A DNA stretch of 64,000 nt from Neocallimastix lanati (nom. inval.) (Eukaryota > Neocallimastigomycota > Neocallimastigomycetes > Neocallimastigales > Neocallimastigaceae): positions 1 through 64,000 of the forward strand of contig JACVTC010000273.1 of the NCBI GenBank assembly GCA_016946835.1. Direction: 5' to 3'. Shown one piece after another: positions 10,464 through 19,977 of the stretch. Each line of letters opens with the position of its first letter. Positions within the stretch are counted from its first letter, which is position 1. A program made the translations under genes and the position numbers. The notes under the pieces were generated by a model. That model made no database searches, was not told the origin of the DNA, and was given only the letters and a program-made list of their open reading frames with translations.

Positions 10464-10919
10464 TTATCGTTCTGTATCAAAATCAATAATGAAATTATCG
10501 TATACAATTATATTATAAGTAATGTTATAGCGTTGTATATCCATATAATAATCTTCATAATTATTATTATATTCTTTAATAAAATCTTTTAATAAATTTT
10601 TAACTATTTCTACCTGTTTTTCATTTGATACAAAGTTTTCTGAAAAATTTTGGAAATAATATTTTCTAATTATGAAGATCATATATAACATAGGTATATT
10701 TAATTTGGTAAATCTTTTTTCGATTATCTCATTAAACTTCCTATTGAATATATGAAGATTTAAAAATTCAATAAAATCGGATATAAATACAGTATTACTA
10801 AACGTTCCTGTAACACTATTACTTAAATTATGTTTTATTTTTTGAATTAATGTTTGCTGAGAATTATAACTCTTTCCTTTCACTTGGTTTATTATATTCT
10901 TATTTTTATCTTTAAACAT
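10464..10919 (-). CDS. Hypothetical 151-aa protein upstream of DNA polymerase
   Basis: I do not recognise it. It is basic at the N-terminus (MFKDKNKN...), rich in Ile, Phe, Tyr and Asn, and has no Cys residues, no signal peptide and no obvious membrane segment. It ends 170 bases before the DNA polymerase start on the same strand, so co-regulation with the polymerase is possible. Base composition and aromatic content match the neighbouring genes, which supports it being a real gene. Confidence 0.6.
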   Translation of the reverse strand: MFKDKNKNIINQVKGKSYNSQQTLIQKIKHNLSNSVTGTFSNTVFISDFIEFLNLHIFNRKFNEIIEKRFTKLNIPMLYMIFIIRKYYFQNFSENFVSNEKQVEIVKNLLKDFIKEYNNNYEDYYMDIQRYNITYNIIVYDNFIIDFDTER

Positions 10920-11512
10920 TACTGATTATGAAAATTTTTAAAATATAAAAAAATTTTTTATATAGAATTTCTTCTCTTATAGATATATATATTCAAATAG
11001 GTTTTGTTTTTATCGTTATATCGCTATATAATTTTTGATATTATATAAAATTCTCTTTTATCATTTTAAATATCTTAATATTTCAAACATTATAGATTAC
11101 TAAACAATATTATATCATATAATAAATTATAGTTTAGTATATTATAATAAAGATTTAATTTACCATATTACAAAATCCGAATAAAAAAATAAAAATTTTA
11201 AATTTATATTTAATATTCATTTCAAATATCCTTGATTATAATAAAATACAATAATTTACTTAAAACAGGATAGTAAATAAATAAATTTTATTTATATACA
11301 TTTTTTATTAGAAAACACTAATTTTATTTTTCAAAAAAAAGAAATAAAAATGGTTATAACAACATTAGTAAATTTTAATGAAACAATTGATTTTTATTAA
11401 TTGATATAAAGACAAAATAAATTTAATAAAACAATTGATTTATTATTTATTAAAATATAAAGTCAAACTATATTTTTTTTTATTAAAGGATAAAAAAAAA
11501 ATAAAAATAAAA
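10920..11512. other. Intergenic between divergent genes, no gene seen
   Basis: This AT-rich spacer should carry the promoters of the 151-aa gene (minus) and the 196-aa gene (plus). The sequence AACAATTGATTT occurs twice, near 11382 and 11432. No other feature is seen. Confidence 0.55.
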
Positions 11513-12103
11513 ATGTCTGAGGTGGTTAAAAATTTATCTCAAAAAAGATATGATGAATTACGCCGAAATGTTATTATTGATGCTATTGACATTGTATTCA
11601 ATACTATTTCAAATCAAGTTAAAATAGATAATAAGGATAAATCTTTTACAGTTAGAAAACTAACAAATAGTATCGAATTAATTTATGATTTAAGTAGTCA
11701 AGAAAATAACGATAAAATTCCTTCGGAAATCATTAAATCAATAAAACCACGAATAAGTCATAAATTAAACAATACATTTTGTTATAAATTACCGTCTAAA
11801 AACGAAAATACAAACCTCGGAAAGGAAAGTAAAAATTCTTCTATTGTATTTTCACCATTTATTCAAAATGCTATTGAAGTTTCCCAAAATGATATAAAAA
11901 TGGATGTACAATTACCAAAATCTCTTGAACATTATCATTTCTTTGTTTTTCCTTTAAATATGGATGGAAAAGAGTATATTATCACTTATGCAGAAGAAAA
12001 TAAATATAGTAAACGTGAAATCATTGAAATATTACATAATAATGTATCAGTAGATAAAAATATCCTTTCTAAAGAATTAAAAGAAAAATATTATTTTAAT
12101 TAA
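11513..12103 (+). CDS. Hypothetical 196-aa protein
   Basis: I do not recognise it. I place the start at the ATG at 11513, giving MSEVVKNLSQKRYDELRR. The open frame extends 26 codons further upstream, but that part is a Lys/Ile/Phe run that looks like translated AT-rich leader. The protein has a helical charged N-terminus, a polar middle and a more hydrophobic C-terminal part with EHYHFFVFPL and a final charged helix. It sits directly upstream of the D5-type helicase gene on the same strand. A small RNA polymerase subunit or replication accessory factor would fit the context, but no motif shows this. Confidence 0.65.
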   Translation: MSEVVKNLSQKRYDELRRNVIIDAIDIVFNTISNQVKIDNKDKSFTVRKLTNSIELIYDLSSQENNDKIPSEIIKSIKPRISHKLNNTFCYKLPSKNENTNLGKESKNSSIVFSPFIQNAIEVSQNDIKMDVQLPKSLEHYHFFVFPLNMDGKEYIITYAEENKYSKREIIEILHNNVSVDKNILSKELKEKYYFN

Positions 12104-12436
12104 TATGTAAATAAATATCTAGATATTGGGATAAATATCTAAGTAAATATTTTTTTTAAAATTTTTTTTGAAAATTTTAAATCACAAAAATTTTTAAAGA
12201 TTTTTTAAAAAAATATTTTATATTAATATATAATTATTATTGGATAATTGATTGATTATTTCTCTTTTAATAAGTCATTATTTTATAATTAAGAAATTAA
12301 AAATTTTTTTTTTAAAAATAATTATACACACATAGAAAATATTAATATTAACAATTAAAATGATTTAATTTCTTTTAAAATGAAAAAATAATTAATATAT
12401 AAATCTACAAATTTTTTAAATAGTTAAGTAAAAAAT
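12104..12436. other. Intergenic, no gene seen
   Basis: An AT-rich spacer of about 330 bases between two plus-strand genes. Only homopolymer runs and short AT palindromes are visible. Confidence 0.55.
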
Positions 12437-14395
12437 ATGATTTTAGTAAAAACGAAAGAATCAGAAATTACAAATAATTATCATCCAATTATTTACTTAT
12501 TAATTATACTTTTAAAGCAAAATAAGGATAAACATACAAAATGTTATCGTATGTTGAAAAAATATCTTGAAAATTATGATATCAAATTAAGTGATATTGA
12601 AAATATTAATATTCAATTAGAAAATAACGAAATAGAACATTCAAATAATTACAATAACATTTATAATAATAATAATAATAATACTTATAATAATAATGAA
12701 TATAATAATGGTATTCATAATGATAATGACAATAGTAATGACAGTGATAATGAAAGCAGTGACTCAGAAGAATACAATTTTGATGAAATAAATATTAATG
12801 ACCTTAATTCTGTTTTGAAAAATTTAGAAATTAATAAAGTAAATCAGTCATCAAATCAAGAAGCAGATTATAAATATGATATTATTGATATTATTTATCA
12901 ATGCATGGAAGACTATGGTTCAATGGTAGTTGATAAAGCACGATTAATCACTATTAAAAATTATTATAGTAAATCATCTTTAACGTCTCAGATTATTTTT
13001 AACATATTTATTGTGTTATATTTAGGATATTTAGTATTTAGTGAAGATGTATGGTATAAATTTTCATATAGTCGTCATGGATGGGAAATCATAAGTGCTT
13101 ATGATCTCGCCAAAGAAATCAATATGGGATTAGTAAATAAGCTTACCAAGTTGTGTAATGAATGCCATTTTAAATTGGAAAATTTACCTACGAAATTATT
13201 TTCGTTTATGAGTGGTCATTCGGTTACATTTAAAAATTTATATCAGTTAGAAACCTTCTTCTACTTGGACAATTTTATTTCTCGAATGGATAAAAGTAAA
13301 GTTTTAAGATTTGAAGATTGTGTTTATGATTTCACCATCAATAAACCACGACCAGGAATGCCAAAAGACTTTTGTCTTAAATCTACCAATTATAATTTTC
13401 ACTCTGAAAATAAGAATAAAGTAAAAGAAGTCAAAGAATTTTTTGAAGATATTTTTGTCGACAAGGAATTGATACAGTATGTATTAAAAATTTTAGCTTC
13501 CACCCTTACTTACGGTAATAAATTGCGTGCCATTGTATTTTTTATTGGATCGGGTAGAAACGGTAAGACTACGCTTACTAACATGTTACGTCTTTCACTT
13601 GGAGATTATGCAGCAACGCCAAATGTTTCTTTATTTTTAGGAAAATCGGTTAGTGCTGATAAACCAAGTCCACAAATGGTAGATCTTAATTGTGCAAGAG
13701 TGGCCATATGTGAAGAACCAGATGCTCGTAGTATTGCTATTACAGGTGATACTAAAGCTATAACCGGTAATGTAGGTTTTATTAAAACCCGAACCTTGTA
13801 TAAGGATGTTCAAGCAGTATCTGTTGATTTACTACCCATTATTAATACAAATGACAAATTGACAATATCTAACTTAGATAATGCTTTGATTGATCGTATA
13901 CTTGTTATCCCTTTCACCCAACGATTCATAAATAAGATGAATATATCTGTCTTATCTTCAACTCAAAATATCAATAACCCTTCAATAAAAAGAGCTAATA
14001 CAAGATGGCAAGGTTCTCGAGTTCAAGGTTATGCTGAAGCTTTAATTCATTTACTTATTGAAAATTATCAAGAAGATTACACCTCCCTAGAAATTCCAAC
14101 ATCGGTGGTTAATGCAACCAAAAGTTTTATTATGCGTAGTGACCATATTGCTAGATTTTTGGAGAAGAATATTGTTGATAAAAATGACAATCATGCTATT
14201 CCAATTGATGAACTTTACACCGTTTATAAGAATTGGTTTAAGCAATACGTATCCACTCGTTCCGTATTTTATAGTTTGGAAGATTTTCGTATGGATTTAA
14301 TTAAATATAGTATTCGTATCAAAAATTTATCCTCAAATTCGGATTCGGATTCTAAGAAAACCGTTGAATCCATTATTGGATACAGATTTATTTAA
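12437..14395 (+). CDS. D5-type SF3 helicase (replicative NTPase) with D5_N domain
   Basis: This 652-aa protein has the C-terminal SF3 helicase of poxvirus D5 and its relatives. Walker A is GSGRNGKTTLT at about 371-381, Walker B is RVAICEEPD at about 421-429, and motif C is around LLPIINTND at about 465-473, followed by DNALIDRILVIPF. Upstream, at about 150-330, the D5_N region can be seen (WYKFSYSRHGW, then FEDCVYDF and GMPKDFCLKSTNY). The first 150 residues include an Asn-rich and acidic low-complexity tract. I see no archaeo-eukaryotic primase domain at the N-terminus, which D5 proteins of poxviruses carry, and the protein is shorter than the poxvirus protein. It should unwind DNA at the element's replication fork. 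Confidence 0.92.
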   Translation: MILVKTKESEITNNYHPIIYLLIILLKQNKDKHTKCYRMLKKYLENYDIKLSDIENINIQLENNEIEHSNNYNNIYNNNNNNTYNNNEYNNGIHNDNDNSNDSDNESSDSEEYNFDEININDLNSVLKNLEINKVNQSSNQEADYKYDIIDIIYQCMEDYGSMVVDKARLITIKNYYSKSSLTSQIIFNIFIVLYLGYLVFSEDVWYKFSYSRHGWEIISAYDLAKEINMGLVNKLTKLCNECHFKLENLPTKLFSFMSGHSVTFKNLYQLETFFYLDNFISRMDKSKVLRFEDCVYDFTINKPRPGMPKDFCLKSTNYNFHSENKNKVKEVKEFFEDIFVDKELIQYVLKILASTLTYGNKLRAIVFFIGSGRNGKTTLTNMLRLSLGDYAATPNVSLFLGKSVSADKPSPQMVDLNCARVAICEEPDARSIAITGDTKAITGNVGFIKTRTLYKDVQAVSVDLLPIINTNDKLTISNLDNALIDRILVIPFTQRFINKMNISVLSSTQNINNPSIKRANTRWQGSRVQGYAEALIHLLIENYQEDYTSLEIPTSVVNATKSFIMRSDHIARFLEKNIVDKNDNHAIPIDELYTVYKNWFKQYVSTRSVFYSLEDFRMDLIKYSIRIKNLSSNSDSDSKKTVESIIGYRFI

Positions 14396-15226
14396 TTATA
14401 TTAAAAATAAAATAAAAGATGATAATGTTAATTTTTTTCATTCCTTTAATATATATAATTTAAACTAATATTTGTATATATTTATTTTATATATAAATTT
14501 AAACAAGGAAAAAAAAATTATATAATTATATTTATATTTATTTATAATTTAAGAATATATATTGTTAAAAATTATTATTTTATTAATTATTATAAAAATA
14601 GTTTTAAAAAATTTAAAAAATTTATAATTAGTATAGTTATTTCATTAAAAATGGTAATATAAATATTTTATTTTATTTTATATAATGAAATATAATAATT
14701 TTATTCAATGATATTTATTATTCTATTAAATGATATTTGTAAACTTGTTCTTTTCATTAAAAGTTTTTATTACTGAAAAAATTATTAAATTATTATATTT
14801 ATATAATACAATTTTAATAGTATATTTAATTTTATTTATTTCTATTTCATATTATTTATATTAATATTAATATTGATTAAATCATTCATTTAATATTTTA
14901 CATCAAGTTTTACTGAGTTTATTTTTTAAAATTTTAAAAAAATATAAATTACTAAAATTACGATTCAATAAGTAAAAATATTTAAATTCAAATTCATACA
15001 CATTTAATTTTAATAAAATAAAAATTGATTTTAAAAATTATATTTATATAAGTAATGATATATATTATTCAACTATTTTTTTTTTAAAATTTTGTTTATT
15101 AATATTTTTTTATTTAATATTATATTATATAATAATTTTTTATTTATATTAAATTTATAAATGTATTTATAATTTTTTTTATAATTATTTAATTGAATTA
15201 TATTTTTTTTTTCTTTTTATATTATT
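14396..15226. other. Intergenic between convergent genes, no gene seen
   Basis: A spacer of about 830 bases between the 3' ends of the D5-type helicase (plus) and RPB2 (minus). It is almost pure AT with long T runs. No open frame or convincing structure was found. Confidence 0.55.
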
Positions 15227-18200
15227 TTATTCATAAATTGAAGCACGTACTCCAATTGAATCTAAATAAGAATTCATAATATTAAAACTATTTGAAACGT
15301 TTAAAATAGTAGTTGGTGTATTACAGCAAGTGCTTAAAGTATTTACAGAATGACATATTTCACAATATCGAATATCTATAGCATCGGTATTATTTTTAAA
15401 CATATCTTGTATTATAGCATTAGTACCATGTGCTACTAAGGCATCCTTTTCCATTTCACCAATTCTTAATCCACCATTACGAGATTTTCCTTCAGTAGGT
15501 TGTTTACTAATAGAATTAACATTTCCTGTGGTACGATAAAACATTTTTTCTTGAACTTGATGTTGTAAAGCAGTGTAGTAACAAACTCCAACAAACGCAT
15601 TTCCAATAGATTTACCGGAAATTGGATCGAGCATCTCTTCTAAAATTGGAATATCACTTTCAAAGAATTTGGATTCAAACGAACGTAAATCTTCGCTTTC
15701 TATAGAAGCATCAAAATACGTTCCAAATCTTTGTGGATCCATAATCATACATTTACCAACATACATTTCAATTAAATGACCTACCGTCATTCTTGAAGGA
15801 AAAGCATGTGGATTTACAATGATATCAGGAATTACACCATATTTTGTTCTTGGCATCATTTCTTCTAGTAATATCGAACCAATCACACCCTTCTGAGCAT
15901 ATCGACTTGCAAATTTATCACCTTGTTGCGGTTGATATAAATGTCGAACTTTTACACAGCAATAACATACATCATCCTCAATATATCTGGTACAATGATC
16001 CACAATCACAGGTTTTCTGAAAATATTTTCTACATCAGTCACTTTATTTGAAATCACATCATATATACGAAATAGTGGTTCATTGACATTGTGAGGATTA
16101 TAAGCAATTTTTGTATTTGGTTTTGGTAATCCATCTTTATAGTTTAAATTAATGTTGACTAATATTTCCCTTTTAATGTTATAGGATAAGTATTGATATC
16201 GATATTTAATATTATTAAATAATCCATCTTTAATGCTTTTATCATTAAATATTAAACTATCCTCTTGATTGTTGCCATATGCCATGATAGCCACAATGGC
16301 ATTTTGACCTCCGAATCTGTGGTATGTATTTCCTGTAGTCACCAGAAGTGTATCATCACTTTCAATAGTAATATTTGACAAGTCAGCGAGACGGTTTCTA
16401 AATTCATTATTATTTAAAGTTAAATTTTTATCAAATTTAATATTTTCCGAATTCTCTTCTTTCCCATCCATTATTTCGGGGTTATTTTCATGAACACTAT
16501 TCTTACTTGAATTTTCTTCAATAGAATTATCCAAAAATTCTAAATTCGAAAATAATTCATTCATATTAATATTATCTTTATTGAGTAAAAAATCTAAGGA
16601 CTTATAATGACACAGTCTTCTTGATAAAATATATTCTAGCTTTGTCATACAAAATGGTCTTTGTGCATTAATTAGTCTTCTAGAATTATCATTGTATTTA
16701 AAGATGGTGCTGTCATTCGACATACACTGCTTTGTCATTCCAGCTTGAAATGTGAGTCTTGGTACATGATTATTACCAGGAAATGGCGATAAAGCACTAA
16801 TTAAACCAAAAATAAAATTTGGATCAAGTTCTTCGTATTGATAATTGATATTTATTTTATTTTCAGAAATTTCAACAAGTCTTATGCCAATTTCTTTTCC
16901 GTTTTTCTTTATTCTAATTGGTCGAAACATTCTTCCTTCATCCGTAAATAAATAATAACTGATGTTATCGAAAACACAACTTATATAAGGATATTTCAAT
17001 TTTAATACTTTATAAGTATAGTCTACTAAATCGGTGGTAGTGAATCCGATAAAACGTGTATTCAATAATACTGGATATTTTTTTCCAGTTTTTAAAGTTT
17101 TTCTTTTTTCATTAGGACTATTAGAATTACTAGTGTCACTATCACAATAATCATCATCTCCATATTCAGAGTTACTTTGACTATTATCATTACTTTTATT
17201 TTCAGTGTTACTTTGACTATTATCATTACTTTTATTTTCAGTGTTACTTTGGCTATTATCATTAATATTTTCATCTGAATTACTATTACTATTATTGTCA
17301 TCTTTTTTATCTTGAGTTGTAGCATCATATATTTCATTATACTTGAATAAAAAGGGTTCAAGAATTTTTTCATCAATAGTAAAATCTGGCCCCATTAATA
17401 CAGATAATCCAAAATATTTTACAAAGCCTACATCTTTGGATTCAGGAGTTTCAAATGGACAAAAATAACCGTAATCATAAGACATACGGAGTTGAGAATT
17501 ATCACTCTCTGTGTTGATGGGAATTTGAACTCTTCGTAAATGGGAAAGCTTATCGTAGTAAGAACGCTTACTTAACGTTTGCACAGAAATAGCTTCATAT
17601 TCTCGGAAATAAGAACGAACTTTTCCAGATTTTACATTTCCGTACAATTTTATATTTAAATTTCTAATGAACTTATCCAGTGGTAATTTTTTATTTTCCA
17701 AAGTAAAATATTTTATGCTACGATATAAGGAATAAGGAAAGGTATCAATACGACTGTTATAATATTGAACATTTCCTTCATTATGGAATAATGATCTTGC
17801 CATTGCCAAATAAGTATAGAATTTAGTAGTTTTATCATCATATGACGAATCGTTTGATGATGATTCATTACAATGTAAGTAGTCTGGAGTAAAGTAGCTA
17901 TCGATCATTCTATCGACCATGGATAATATTTTATTATGACTTTCTGAACGACGAGCTATAATAGATTGTAATGTTTCTTCAGGAAATGAATCCGGAATAA
18001 TAATATTAATATCTTTAGGTAAATTTTCACCAATCACCACCGATACGATTATATTTTTAATTTCATCCAAGGAAAGCGAAGGATTCAAATGATGAAGAAT
18101 ATACACCAATGATATACTTTGTCTTTCATGCGACTTAATTCCTTTAATACGTAACTCTTGGAAAAATAATGAATAATAAACTCTAATATCTAATAAGGTA

Positions 18201-18796
18201 TATCTTTTCATATTGCTTAATTTTTTTTCTCGACTTTTATTTGAAAATCTATAATGGATATCAATATTAGTGTATTCATTGTTTAAATCCACATAATTTT
18301 CATTCCCTAAATTATGGTAATCTAATTTAACCTTTTCACTTTTTTCTTTACTTCTTGTAGATTGCTTTAACATAATCTTTTTTAAATATACAATGTAACT
18401 ATAATCGGTAAACATCTCCAGAGATTGAAATTTTCCCTTTTCATTACATTCCTTATACTCAATATGATCCTCCTTATAAACAAAAAAAGGAGTACAAAAT
18501 ATCTCTTGTGAAATAATCACTTTTTCAATCCCATCTACAACGAATATTCCGTCGATTGGTGCTGGTATTTTAATTTCATAATCATCATGAATTAATGATA
18601 TATAGTATGTCTTTTTCTCTACCATCAAATGATCATACTCTACCTCTGGAATAGAAATAGTTAAAGGATTTAATTTAGGTAGCTTTTTTTCTAAAAATAC
18701 TTTAATATCATACAACTTTTTTATAAATAATTTATCTATATTAGCATAGACATTATATTGATTTATAAATTTTGCCAAATAATTATTCTCGCTCAT
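15227..18796 (-). CDS. DNA-directed RNA polymerase second-largest subunit (RPB2)
   Basis: This 1189-aa protein is a full-length RPB2/beta subunit. Conserved blocks include AGMTKQC, the active-site block GNNQEDSLIF near 840, GDKFASRYAQKG near 960, DIIVNPHAFPSRMTVGHL near 1000, and NGGLRIGEMEKDALVAHG close to the C-terminal zinc site (CEIC...TCC). Two low-complexity insertions lie at about 496-562, with NDNSQSNTENKS repeats, and at about 750-800. Both fall between conserved blocks. It pairs with the split RPB1 encoded at 50096 and 4526. Its start codon overlaps that of the divergent UDG gene by two bases, so its promoter must lie in the UDG coding region or its leader must be extremely short. 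Confidence 0.95.
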   Translation of the reverse strand: MSENNYLAKFINQYNVYANIDKLFIKKLYDIKVFLEKKLPKLNPLTISIPEVEYDHLMVEKKTYYISLIHDDYEIKIPAPIDGIFVVDGIEKVIISQEIFCTPFFVYKEDHIEYKECNEKGKFQSLEMFTDYSYIVYLKKIMLKQSTRSKEKSEKVKLDYHNLGNENYVDLNNEYTNIDIHYRFSNKSREKKLSNMKRYTLLDIRVYYSLFFQELRIKGIKSHERQSISLVYILHHLNPSLSLDEIKNIIVSVVIGENLPKDINIIIPDSFPEETLQSIIARRSESHNKILSMVDRMIDSYFTPDYLHCNESSSNDSSYDDKTTKFYTYLAMARSLFHNEGNVQYYNSRIDTFPYSLYRSIKYFTLENKKLPLDKFIRNLNIKLYGNVKSGKVRSYFREYEAISVQTLSKRSYYDKLSHLRRVQIPINTESDNSQLRMSYDYGYFCPFETPESKDVGFVKYFGLSVLMGPDFTIDEKILEPFLFKYNEIYDATTQDKKDDNNSNSNSDENINDNSQSNTENKSNDNSQSNTENKSNDNSQSNSEYGDDDYCDSDTSNSNSPNEKRKTLKTGKKYPVLLNTRFIGFTTTDLVDYTYKVLKLKYPYISCVFDNISYYLFTDEGRMFRPIRIKKNGKEIGIRLVEISENKININYQYEELDPNFIFGLISALSPFPGNNHVPRLTFQAGMTKQCMSNDSTIFKYNDNSRRLINAQRPFCMTKLEYILSRRLCHYKSLDFLLNKDNINMNELFSNLEFLDNSIEENSSKNSVHENNPEIMDGKEENSENIKFDKNLTLNNNEFRNRLADLSNITIESDDTLLVTTGNTYHRFGGQNAIVAIMAYGNNQEDSLIFNDKSIKDGLFNNIKYRYQYLSYNIKREILVNINLNYKDGLPKPNTKIAYNPHNVNEPLFRIYDVISNKVTDVENIFRKPVIVDHCTRYIEDDVCYCCVKVRHLYQPQQGDKFASRYAQKGVIGSILLEEMMPRTKYGVIPDIIVNPHAFPSRMTVGHLIEMYVGKCMIMDPQRFGTYFDASIESEDLRSFESKFFESDIPILEEMLDPISGKSIGNAFVGVCYYTALQHQVQEKMFYRTTGNVNSISKQPTEGKSRNGGLRIGEMEKDALVAHGTNAIIQDMFKNNTDAIDIRYCEICHSVNTLSTCCNTPTTILNVSNSFNIMNSYLDSIGVRASIYE
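17110..17310. repeat. Ser/Asn/Asp repeat tract inside RPB2 gene
   Basis: Two and a half copies of a roughly 36-base unit encode NDNSQSNTENKS-like repeats, flanked by Ser/Asn/Asp-rich sequence. The tract keeps the reading frame within RPB2. Confidence 0.8.
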
Positions 18797-19412
18797 GTCA
18801 TGGAATGATTTCTTTATTAAAAATTCAAAATTAATTAATCATATATTAAATCAGTTGAAAACAACGTATTACACACCACCTTTGGAACATATATTTGCTA
18901 TTTTTAAGTATATACCATTGGAGAAAGTTAAAGTGGTGATGATTGGTGATGAACCCTACCAAAAATCATGTGATAGAAGCGATATTGCATTTGCAACACG
19001 AAATTCCACTCCTCCTCTTCTATTGAAGCGTATATTTCAAAATATGGAAAGTACGGTAACTTCTTTTAAACGACCAATAGATTACCATTTAGATCAATGG
19101 CTTAAAAATGGAATATTTTTATGCAATTTTTGTTTTACCCGTCCTGTAGTCGATACTATTCCTTTTCATTATTACCTTCTATGGGAACCGTTCATTAACA
19201 ATTTAGTACAATATATCTCTAATCATCATTCTGTGGTTTTCTTATTATTTGGCTCTAAAGCCATTTCTTTACGTAAATCAATTAATGAAATAAAATCTTC
19301 GGTAGTCGAAGTTCCTCATCCAATCAATGAATATACTAAATTTAAAAATTCAAAATGCTTCATTAAAGCAAGAGAACTTGCTGGTGAAATTGGTTTTACT
19401 TTTGAATGGTAA
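18795..19412 (+). CDS. Uracil-DNA glycosylase-like protein (family 1, poxvirus D4-like size)
   Basis: This 205-aa protein matches family 1 uracil-DNA glycosylase along its length. Seen are W3 in the N-terminal block, VKVVMIGDEPYQ near 45-56, PPLLLKRIF, the uracil-binding block LCNFCFTRP with its Asn and Thr near 110, FLLFGSKA, and the late HP motif (VPHPINEY) near 174. The water-activating motif, usually GQDPYH, reads GDEPYQ, so the catalytic Asp is replaced by Glu. The activity may be weak or lost. In poxviruses the glycosylase also serves as part of the polymerase processivity factor, which could be its main role here (inference). The start at 18795 is the only Met that keeps the N-terminal conserved Trp. 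Confidence 0.85.
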   Translation: MSWNDFFIKNSKLINHILNQLKTTYYTPPLEHIFAIFKYIPLEKVKVVMIGDEPYQKSCDRSDIAFATRNSTPPLLLKRIFQNMESTVTSFKRPIDYHLDQWLKNGIFLCNFCFTRPVVDTIPFHYYLLWEPFINNLVQYISNHHSVVFLLFGSKAISLRKSINEIKSSVVEVPHPINEYTKFKNSKCFIKARELAGEIGFTFEW

Positions 19413-19977
19413 AAACAGTGAAAATATTTGTATATATATATATATTTTTTTAATTTATTAATAATATTTTATAAATAAAATGTACAAAAATTATAAAATA
19501 ATTAATAATAAATTTAATAATAAAAATATTTTTTTTAAAAACCAAAAACCAAAAACCAAAAAAAAAATATTTATATATATATTTATAAATGTTAAAGAAA
19601 ATTTTATGTTAATAATTTTTTAAAATTTTAAAATAACCAAATAAAAAATTGTATTATTTTATATATTTTTTTATTATAACTCAAAAATATTAAAAATTTT
19701 TTTTATAATCATAAAATAAAGGTATAATATATGAGTCATACATTTATAAATTGATATTTCTGTATTTCATATTTATTAATTAAAAAATAGAAAATAAAAA
19801 TATTCATTTATTCATAATATTAAACATTTATTTATATATTCGTAAATTGTGTATTCTTAAATTTTTTATAAATTTATTTTATAAAAATAAATATTTTTTA
19901 AATAAAATAGTAATGGAAAATATTTATACTTTATATATACGAATATTAAGTATTTAAATTTATAAAAAAAAATTATT
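19413..19977. other. Intergenic with small AACCAAA repeat
   Basis: An AT-rich spacer between the UDG and capping-enzyme genes. Four tandem AAACCAA-type units lie near 19538-19562. No gene or structured RNA is evident. Confidence 0.55.

Noticed and set aside
11435-11512. 26-codon upstream extension of the 196-aa gene
   Set aside because: It is a Lys/Ile/Phe/Tyr run typical of translated AT-rich spacer. The next ATG gives a normal polar N-terminus.
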